NCBI RefSeq assembly: GCF_965229315.1
Contig: NZ_CBDDJA010000002.1
Coordinates: 806,001 to 870,000 of the forward strand
Reading direction: 5' to 3'
Length of the DNA stretch: 64,000 bases
From: Pelomonas sp965229315
GTDB taxonomy: Bacteria; Pseudomonadota; Gammaproteobacteria; Burkholderiales; Burkholderiaceae_C
Below are positions 57,700 to 64,000 of this stretch, piece after piece. Each line of letters opens with the position of its first letter. Positions within the stretch are counted from its first letter, which is position 1. The notes beneath the pieces are model-generated. The model saw only the letters and a program-made list of their open reading frames with translations, was not told the DNA's origin and ran no database searches. Made by a program: the position numbers and the translations under genes.

Positions 57700-59586
57700 T
57701 CAGGCCGGCTCGCCCGACAGCAGCTGCTTGAGGGGCGCGCCGCTGAGGGTCTCTTCGCCCAGCAGCATCTCGGTCAGTGCATCGAGCCGTTCTCGCTTGT
57801 CTTGCAGCACGCGGCGGCATTCGGCCTGGGCGCTTTCCAGCAGCGCGCGGGCTTCGTCCAGCAGCGACTTCTGCACGTCCGGGCCGATCAGCTCGCGTGG
57901 CACGCCGGCCATGCTGAGCAGCCCGAAAGTCTTGCCAAAGCCATAGGAGCCGATCATGGACGTGGCCAGTTCCGAAGCCCGCTTGAGGTCGTCCGCGGCG
58001 CCGGACGATGCATTGCCGAAGGCGATCAGCTCGGCCTCGCGGCCGGCAAGCATCATGGCCAGGCGGGCGCGCAGCTCGCGCTCGCCGTACAGCGGCTCCT
58101 CGTTGGGGCGGCTCACATAGGTCACGCCCAGCGCCGGGCCGCGCGGCTCGATGCTGATGCGCTCCACGCGGCCGGCGTCCAGCAGGTGGGCGACGAGCGC
58201 ATGGCCGGACTCGTGGACGGCCACGCGGCGCAGCGTCTCGGGCGTGATGAGATCCTTGGTGTTGGACACCTCGCCGCCCAGTTGGTGCGTTTCCAGTGAC
58301 TGGTACACGCGTGCCTGGCTGACGACCGCTTCGCCTGCCTCGGCCGCATAGGCGGCGGCGCGATTCACGCAGTTGGCGATGTCCGCCGGCGACATGCCCG
58401 ACGCCGTGCGGGCGATGGCGGCCGTGTCGATGCCGTCTGCCGCCTTCACCTTGCCGAGGTACAGACCGAAGAGCTGTTGGCGCTCGGGGGCCGTGGGCAG
58501 CGTGGTGCGCACGATCATGTCGAAGCGACCAGGGCGGCGCATGGCCTCGTCGACGTTGTCGACGTGGTTGGTCGCGCCGATGACGACGACGTTCTCCAGC
58601 GACGAGAAGCCGTCCATCTCCACCAGCAGCCGGTTGATGATGCGGTTCTGCTCCTGCTCGCCGCCACCGGCGCTCTCCTTGCCGCTGCTGCGCCGGCCGA
58701 TGCCGTCGATCTCGTCGATGAAGATGATGCAGGGGGCCGCCTCGCGGGCGCGCTTGAACAGCTCCTTCACCTTGCCGATGCCGGCCCCGTAGAACATGGA
58801 GCTGAAGCAGGAGCCGTCCACGGCAATGAAGCTGGCGCCGCACTCGCCGGCCAGCGCCTGGGCCAGCAGCGTCTTGCCGGTGCCGGGCGGGCCGTCCAGC
58901 AGCACGCCGCGCGGCGCCTTCGCGCCCACCGCGGCGTATTGCTTCGGGTCCTTCATGAAGGCCGCCACACGGCGCAGCGCCTTCTTGGCCTCGTCGGCGC
59001 CGATGACGCCGTCGAATCGCATGCTGGGCTTCTCGGCCAGGCGCGTGCGCCCGCCGAGCGTGCCGCGCATCTGGAAGTAGACGAGCCCGCCGAGCAACAG
59101 CACGAGGAGCAGCAAGGGGCCAGCCGTCTCCACCGCGCGGTCGAGCGACTGGCTGACCCGCTGCCCGGCCGTGCGCGCGTCGACATTGATGTCGGTGAGC
59201 GCGAAGCGCTGGGCCACGCTCAGCTCTCCGAGCCGCGAGCCCAGTTCGTTCTTGCAGGTGAAGCCGCAGTCGATGAGACGCGTGCTGAAGTGCTGGCCGG
59301 CGCGGTCGGTGTAGAGCACCAGGCGACCATCGACGCCCAGGGCCGCCACCTCGCCCGCCTGCAGCGCGCGCTCGAACTCCGACGCCTCGCGCGGATGCAG
59401 CAGCCACTGCTGCGGCGCGCTCTCGAAGGCAAGCGCCGTGGCGTTCTTGCGCGCCTGGACCTCGACGGCCGTGCGCTCCCGCAGCAGCGACAGACCGAAG
59501 AGCGCCAGCAGCAGCGCCGCGGCGATGCCGCCGATGATGAGTTTCTGGCGTAGGCCCGGCCTGGGCGAGTTGCGCGCGCTGTCCAT
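57700..59586 (-). CDS. FtsH-like AAA+ zinc metalloprotease, paralogue
   Basis: The 628-residue membrane protease has two N-terminal helices (about 17-38 and 160-178) enclosing a periplasmic part with two Cys (CGFTC), then an AAA domain with Walker A GPPGTGKT and Walker B IIFIDEID, the second region of homology MRRPGRFD and the zinc site HESGH with a later Asp ligand (GAADDLKRA). The pore loop, MFVGVGA in classical FtsH, reads MFYGAGI. The periplasmic part and C-terminus also differ from FtsH. It is therefore a second, diverged copy; the main ftsH should be elsewhere. Substrates unknown. Confidence 0.9.
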   Translation of the reverse strand: MDSARNSPRPGLRQKLIIGGIAAALLLALFGLSLLRERTAVEVQARKNATALAFESAPQQWLLHPREASEFERALQAGEVAALGVDGRLVLYTDRAGQHFSTRLIDCGFTCKNELGSRLGELSVAQRFALTDINVDARTAGQRVSQSLDRAVETAGPLLLLVLLLGGLVYFQMRGTLGGRTRLAEKPSMRFDGVIGADEAKKALRRVAAFMKDPKQYAAVGAKAPRGVLLDGPPGTGKTLLAQALAGECGASFIAVDGSCFSSMFYGAGIGKVKELFKRAREAAPCIIFIDEIDGIGRRSSGKESAGGGEQEQNRIINRLLVEMDGFSSLENVVVIGATNHVDNVDEAMRRPGRFDMIVRTTLPTAPERQQLFGLYLGKVKAADGIDTAAIARTASGMSPADIANCVNRAAAYAAEAGEAVVSQARVYQSLETHQLGGEVSNTKDLITPETLRRVAVHESGHALVAHLLDAGRVERISIEPRGPALGVTYVSRPNEEPLYGERELRARLAMMLAGREAELIAFGNASSGAADDLKRASELATSMIGSYGFGKTFGLLSMAGVPRELIGPDVQKSLLDEARALLESAQAECRRVLQDKRERLDALTEMLLGEETLSGAPLKQLLSGEPA

Positions 59587-59909
59587 GGTGTGCGGTGTCG
59601 GCGGTGGTGGTGTGGCCGGCAGTGACCACGACGGGCCGGCAGCGTCGTGCCGGGCAAGGCCCAGCGCAGCGCAAGACTAGCGGGCCATGGGCTCGGCGCA
59701 GCGTGCGTTATCGAGGACTGCTGGCGCGATGCCGCGCCCAAATGGCAACACTTGGCGCAAGTGCGACAAATTGCCGGACGACTTGGGGCCGGCTTGACGC
59801 GTCCTCAGCGGTGAACATGAGCGCCGGATCGCGGGCCAATCCATCGCCCATGTCGCCTGTTCAAGGGGCTACCTGTCGCACCGTGTTGTCAGATAGCGTC
59901 TGGATTGAG
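59587..59909. other. Divergent region before tpsB
   Basis: A 323-bp gap between the FtsH-like gene and tpsB. The tpsB frame stays open upstream to 59595, but this part lacks a signal peptide and a start with a ribosome-binding site. I find no clear promoter. Confidence 0.5.
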
Positions 59910-61529
59910 ATGCACAAGAACATGCTCAGCCGGTTCGCGCTGTCCGCGCTTTTGTTGGCCGGTTCGCCCTACGGCGCAGATTCGGCGTTGGCGCAATCGG
60001 GTGCCGAGCCCCGGGTGATGGTGCGGGAGTTCCGCGTCACCGGGAACACCCTGTTGCCAGCGTCCCGTATCGACGACGTCCTTGCGCCGTTCAAAGGCGA
60101 GAGAAGCCTTGCGGAACTGCAGGCCGCTGCCGCCGCGCTGCAAGACCTCTATCGCGAGGCGGGATACGGGGCGGTGATTGCCTACGTACCGCAGCAGAGC
60201 GGCCCCAGCGGCATGGCCACGCTGGCGGTGCTGGAGGGGCGCATCCGCCGGGTGGTCGTCGTCGGCAACCAGGTGGCGAGCGAGGCGGTGGTGCGGCGCA
60301 GCCTGCCGGGGCTGGCCGAGGGCCAGACGCCGCAACTGCGACGTGTCGACGCGCAGGTACAGCTGGCCAACGAGAACCCGTCACGGCAGGTCGCGGTCTC
60401 ACTGGAGGCCGGGACGGCTCCGGGCGATGTGGATGCCAACGTCAGCGTCACCGAATCTCCGCAGGGCACCTGGATCCTGGGCCTGGACAACACCGGCAAT
60501 GCCGGTTCCGGCCGTCTGCGTGCCAACGTCGCTTACCAGCGCGCCGGGCTCTGGGACCGGGATCACGTGCTGTCGTTGCAGTTCCAGACGTCGCCCGAGA
60601 AACTGGATTCCGTGCGTGTGTTCAGTGCCAGCTACCGGGCGCCGCTGTATGACGCCGGCCTCGTGCTGGACGCCTTCGCCGCCTATTCGGATGTCGACGG
60701 CGGCACGACCTCGACGGTCGCAGGGCCGCTGCAGTTCAGCGGCAAGGGCGAAGTGCTGGGCGTGCGTCTGGGCGGCCAGCTTGTGCGCAACGGCGAACTG
60801 GTGCAGCGTCTGGCCTTGGGCCTGGATCACCGCGCGTACATCAACAACTGCGCCATCAGCGGCTTGCCCGCCGGCGCCTGCGGAACGGCCGGCGAAAGCG
60901 TGGCCGTGCACCCGCTGTCGGTGGACTACCTGCTGCAGTGGTCCGGCGACGTGCCCATGGCGTTGCAGTTGAACCTGGCGCAAGGGCTGGACATGGGTGG
61001 TCGCCATGCCGGCGCTGGCAATTTCGCGGCCGTGCGCCCGGGTGCCACGCCCGGCTACACCAGCCTGCGCGCCAATGCTTCGACCCAGCTCAAGTTGCTG
61101 GAGCAATGGCAGCTGGCGTTGCGCGTGCAAGGGCAGTTGAGCCCCGATGCGCTGGTGCCTGGGGAGCAGTTCGGCGTGGGTGGCAGCACGGCGGTGCGCG
61201 GCTATGAAGAGCGCGAGGTGATCGGTGACAGCGGTCTGGCGGGATCGCTGGAGCTGTATGGACCCAATCTCGCCGGCGGCGCCTTCCGCGCGGTCGACCA
61301 GTTTCGGCTGCTGGGCTTCGTCGATGCCGGGCGAGCCATGAACCACCTGGGAACGCCGTGCCGTGATCTGCAAAGTCGCTGCAACCTGAGTTCGCTGGGT
61401 CTGGGCGCGCGGCTGGGTGGCAGCGGCTTGCAAGTCTCGCTGGACTGGGCCCTCGCGCTCGACAAGGGCGTGCGCACGGCCCGCCATGACCAACGCGTGC
61501 ACTTGCGTGTTGCCTATAGCTTCCACTGA
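59910..61529 (+). CDS. TpsB outer-membrane transporter of two-partner secretion
   Basis: The 539-residue ShlB/FhaC-type pore exports its TpsA partner across the outer membrane. A signal peptide (about 1-29, ADSALAQ) precedes a POTRA-type domain (VMVREFRVTGNTLLPASRIDDVL; LYREAGYGAVIAYVPQQ) and a 16-strand barrel (about 200-539) with the VRGYEE motif on the L6 loop (GGSTAVRGYEEREV) and a C-terminal Phe-His end, VAYSFH. An alternative start is ATG 59922. It lies 12 bp upstream of tpsA. Confidence 0.92.
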   Translation: MHKNMLSRFALSALLLAGSPYGADSALAQSGAEPRVMVREFRVTGNTLLPASRIDDVLAPFKGERSLAELQAAAAALQDLYREAGYGAVIAYVPQQSGPSGMATLAVLEGRIRRVVVVGNQVASEAVVRRSLPGLAEGQTPQLRRVDAQVQLANENPSRQVAVSLEAGTAPGDVDANVSVTESPQGTWILGLDNTGNAGSGRLRANVAYQRAGLWDRDHVLSLQFQTSPEKLDSVRVFSASYRAPLYDAGLVLDAFAAYSDVDGGTTSTVAGPLQFSGKGEVLGVRLGGQLVRNGELVQRLALGLDHRAYINNCAISGLPAGACGTAGESVAVHPLSVDYLLQWSGDVPMALQLNLAQGLDMGGRHAGAGNFAAVRPGATPGYTSLRANASTQLKLLEQWQLALRVQGQLSPDALVPGEQFGVGGSTAVRGYEEREVIGDSGLAGSLELYGPNLAGGAFRAVDQFRLLGFVDAGRAMNHLGTPCRDLQSRCNLSSLGLGARLGGSGLQVSLDWALALDKGVRTARHDQRVHLRVAYSFH

Positions 61530-61541
61530 GGCTTGACGTCC

Positions 61542-64000
61542 ATGAAGCATTTTTCCTCTCTCAGCCCGCGCCACCTCAAGGTTCGCCCGCTGGCGTTCCT
61601 GCTGGCTGCCGCGCTGCTGCCCCAGGCCCAGGGCCAGACACTGCCCGGCGGGTTGAACGTGGCAGCGGGCCAGGCCACCGTCCAGGTCAACGGCGGCCAG
61701 ATGACCGTCACCAACTCGGCCAACGCCATCCTGAACTGGCAGAGCTTTTCCATCGGTGCCGGCAACGGCGTGCATTTCGTGCAGCCCAGCGCGGCCAGCC
61801 AGGTGCTCAACCGGGTCACGGGCAACGATCCGTCGGCCATCCTGGGCAGCCTGTCCAGCAATGGCCGCGTCTGGCTGTTGAATCCGAACGGCGTGCTCTT
61901 CGGCCAGGGCGCCCGCGTCGACGTGGCGGGCCTGGTGGTGTCCACCCTCAACCTGAGCAACCAGGATTGGCTGGCCGGCCGCTACGCCTTCAGCAGCAGC
62001 GGGCCGGCGGCGGGCGTGGTCAACGAGGGGCAACTGCGCACCAGCCTGGGCGGTCGCGTGGCACTGCTGGGTGGCACGGTGGAGAACCGCGGGCTGATCG
62101 AAACCCCGGGTGGGCAGGTGGTGCTGGCGGCGGGCCAGAGCGTCGAACTGCTGGACACGGGGGCGCCCCACCTGAGCGTGAAAGTCACGGCACCGCAAGG
62201 CGAGGCACTCAACCTCGGCACGCTGGCGGCCGCCGGAGGCCGGATCGACATCCATGCGGCCGCAGTCAACCAGCAAGGCATCGTGCGTGCAGACAGCCTG
62301 GAGCGTGGCCCGGCAGGCGAGATCGTGCTCAAGGCCAGTGAGCGCCTCAGCCTGCTCGCCGGCAGCGTCACCGCGGCCGATGGAGAAACGGGTGGTCGCG
62401 TCACGCTGCTGGGGCGCGAAGTGGGGCTGTTCGACGATGCGAGCGTCAGCGCCAGCGGCCGTCTGGGCGGCGGCGAGGTGTTCGTGGGCGGTGGTCAGCA
62501 GGGGCGCGACACCAGCCTGCCCAATGCGCAAGCCGTGTTTTTCGGGCCCGACGCCAGCATCAGTGCGGATGCGACGGAGCGCGGCGACGGCGGGCGCATC
62601 ATCCTGTGGAGCGACGTGGCCACCCGTGCCTTCGGTTCGCTCAGCGCCCGTGGCGGGTCGCTGGGGGGCAACGGCGGCTTCATCGAAACCTCGGGTCGCT
62701 GGCTGGATGCGCGGCCGCGTCGCCTGGATGTGACGGCGCCGCATGGCCAGGCGGGCAACTGGCTGCTGGACCCCTACGACATCACGATTTCGGATGAAGT
62801 CTCCGACGCCGGCTTCAACGCGAGTTTCACCGCGACCGGCAATGACGCCACGATCTCCACATCGACGCTCAACGCGGCGCTGGCGACCGGTGCGCAGGTC
62901 ACGGTGTCCACCAGCGGCGGCGGGTCTCAGTCCGGCAGCATCTACCTCGACGGCGCCAACATCGGCGGATCGTCCTGCCTCACGAACCAGTGCCGGCTCA
63001 CGCTGCTGGCCGACCAGGACATCCGCGCGACCAGCTATTCGTCCATCAACGGCAACTTCTCCGAGGTGTTCCTGCGCGCGGGTGACTCCGGCTCGATCAC
63101 GCTCGAGAACGCCTCCATCGACGTGACCGGGCGGGTGCGTTTGCAGGCCAGCAGCGTCACGCTGGAGTCCGACGCCTGGGTCCGGTCCAGTGCCAGCGGC
63201 GATGCCATCGTCATCAGCAACGGCAGCCGCCCTGTGTCCTCGTTCTACGCGTTCATCACCGAAGGGCTGCCCCTGCTGGTGAACGGCGGCGGGCGCTGGA
63301 TCATCTGGGCGAGCGGCATCAACAGCGAAGGCTTCTATGCCGGCGATCTGGCTCGCGACTTCACGCGCTATGGCGCCACCAGCGCCTCGGCCTGGGCCGG
63401 GGATGTGGGCAACGGGCTTGTCACCGATGACACATTGACCGCGAACGTCTCTGGTTCGGCCGCCACGCGTGCCTACGACGGCACCCGCAATGCGACCGTC
63501 CGCGGGCTGACCTACTCCCTGGACGAAGGCTTCAATGCCTCACTGAACAGCACGGCCTATGCCCTGTTCGACTCGAAGAACGTCGTGCGCGGCAGTGGCG
63601 GGGCACCCGCAGCGCAGTCGGTGTCCTACTACGACGACAGCCATGCGTCGCCCTTCCAGTTCACCGACAGCGACAACAAGCCCGTCTACGGCCTGACGGT
63701 CAACACGTCGATCTCGGGCGTGATCCAGCCCAAGCAAGTGACGGCCAGCATGGCAGGCGTCAGCAAGGTCTACGACGGCAACACGGCCGCCTCGATCACC
63801 CTTGGCGCCGTGAGCGGCCTGGTCGGCAACGAGACGCTCAACATCGCTGCGCAGGGGCAGTTCAGCGACAAGAACGTCGGCACGAACAAGTCGGTGACGC
63901 TGAACGGCTATCAGGTGAGTGATGGCAGCAATGGCGGCCTGGCGCAGAACTACACGGTGGTCGTGCCGCTGTCGCTGACCGGCGACATCACGCCGCTGGC
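61542..64000 (+). CDS. TpsA filamentous haemagglutinin-like adhesin with YDG domains, 5' part
   Basis: Open from ATG 61542 to the end of the window (819 codons); the 3' end is missing. After a signal peptide (about 1-32, ending QAQGQ) comes the TPS secretion domain, with NSANAILNWQSFSIGAGNGVHFVQ and the hallmark NPNGVLFGQGARVDVAGLVVSTL. A long beta-helix follows, then from about residue 640 YDG-type repeats: a partial one (RAYDGTRNATVRGL) and a fuller one (KVYDGNTAASITLGAVSG ... DKNVGTNKSVTLNG). It is exported by the adjacent TpsB to the cell surface. Adhesion or autoaggregation is likely; no toxin domain is visible in this part. Confidence 0.9.
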   Translation, partial: MKHFSSLSPRHLKVRPLAFLLAAALLPQAQGQTLPGGLNVAAGQATVQVNGGQMTVTNSANAILNWQSFSIGAGNGVHFVQPSAASQVLNRVTGNDPSAILGSLSSNGRVWLLNPNGVLFGQGARVDVAGLVVSTLNLSNQDWLAGRYAFSSSGPAAGVVNEGQLRTSLGGRVALLGGTVENRGLIETPGGQVVLAAGQSVELLDTGAPHLSVKVTAPQGEALNLGTLAAAGGRIDIHAAAVNQQGIVRADSLERGPAGEIVLKASERLSLLAGSVTAADGETGGRVTLLGREVGLFDDASVSASGRLGGGEVFVGGGQQGRDTSLPNAQAVFFGPDASISADATERGDGGRIILWSDVATRAFGSLSARGGSLGGNGGFIETSGRWLDARPRRLDVTAPHGQAGNWLLDPYDITISDEVSDAGFNASFTATGNDATISTSTLNAALATGAQVTVSTSGGGSQSGSIYLDGANIGGSSCLTNQCRLTLLADQDIRATSYSSINGNFSEVFLRAGDSGSITLENASIDVTGRVRLQASSVTLESDAWVRSSASGDAIVISNGSRPVSSFYAFITEGLPLLVNGGGRWIIWASGINSEGFYAGDLARDFTRYGATSASAWAGDVGNGLVTDDTLTANVSGSAATRAYDGTRNATVRGLTYSLDEGFNASLNSTAYALFDSKNVVRGSGGAPAAQSVSYYDDSHASPFQFTDSDNKPVYGLTVNTSISGVIQPKQVTASMAGVSKVYDGNTAASITLGAVSGLVGNETLNIAAQGQFSDKNVGTNKSVTLNGYQVSDGSNGGLAQNYTVVVPLSLTGDITPL

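Overview
The window is a gene-dense, GC-rich stretch of chromosome from a betaproteobacterium, most likely of the order Burkholderiales and near the Rubrivivax/Leptothrix/Roseateles/Sphaerotilaceae group. Support comes from the tig-clpP-clpX-lon block, the ilvB-ilvN-ilvC-pssA-leuA order, a sigma/DUF3619/DUF3106/RDD operon, hpnCDE and three PEP-CTERM proteins. The genus is inferred from gene content only. I see no insertion sequence, prophage, plasmid function or CRISPR array.

Layout. 1-5.0 kb: the 3' end of an NtrC-type regulator, a PEP-CTERM protein, an MBL hydrolase, peptide deformylase and a FecR/DUF6600 protein. 5.0-10.1 kb: a divergent tesA/ybbA pair with overlapping start codons, a parvulin-type isomerase, yciB-bolA and selO-msrB. 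10.2-17.2 kb: an acyl-CoA ligase followed by a five-gene Liv-type ABC importer whose two ATPases carry matching deviations. 17.3-25.3 kb: a second PEP-CTERM protein, a J-domain protein, the membrane pyrophosphatase hppA divergent from soluble ppa, a GNAT-like protein divergent from nadE, and the PII gene glnB. 25.3-28.1 kb: a tightly overlapped minus-strand operon of an ECF sigma factor, DUF3619, DUF3106, RDD and dgkA. 28.3-37.1 kb: branched-chain amino acid synthesis (ilvB, ilvN, ilvC and two different leuA types) with pssA inserted. ilvB is preceded by a short upstream ORF, and the leuA pair by a leucine leader peptide plus terminator. 37.1-45.6 kb: small proteins, a FeeM-like N-acyltransferase, a third PEP-CTERM protein, pbpG, an IclR regulator, a TIGR03790-family protein and hpnCDE. 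45.7-50.1 kb: an RND efflux pair behind a promoter rich in inverted repeats. 50.2-57.0 kb: tRNA-Leu, tig, clpP, clpX, lon and five more tRNAs. 57.0-64 kb: a small uncharacterised protein, an FtsH-like protease paralogue and a two-partner secretion system (tpsB and the 5' part of tpsA).

How the parts connect. The ilv and leu genes form one biosynthetic block with local leader control. The clp/lon block is the housekeeping proteolysis cluster, with a heat-shock-type promoter before clpP. hppA and ppa both hydrolyse pyrophosphate and share one intergenic region. The PEP-CTERM proteins, the TIGR03790 protein and possibly the FeeM-like protein belong to a surface/exosortase programme whose exosortase lies outside the window.

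The two strongest leads for undescribed biology are (1) the ECF sigma/DUF3619/DUF3106 operon, whose layout resembles a sigma/membrane anti-sigma/periplasmic sensor relay of the CnrH/CnrY/CnrX kind, and (2) the Liv-like importer, in which every ATPase deviation falls in the same composite ATP site.
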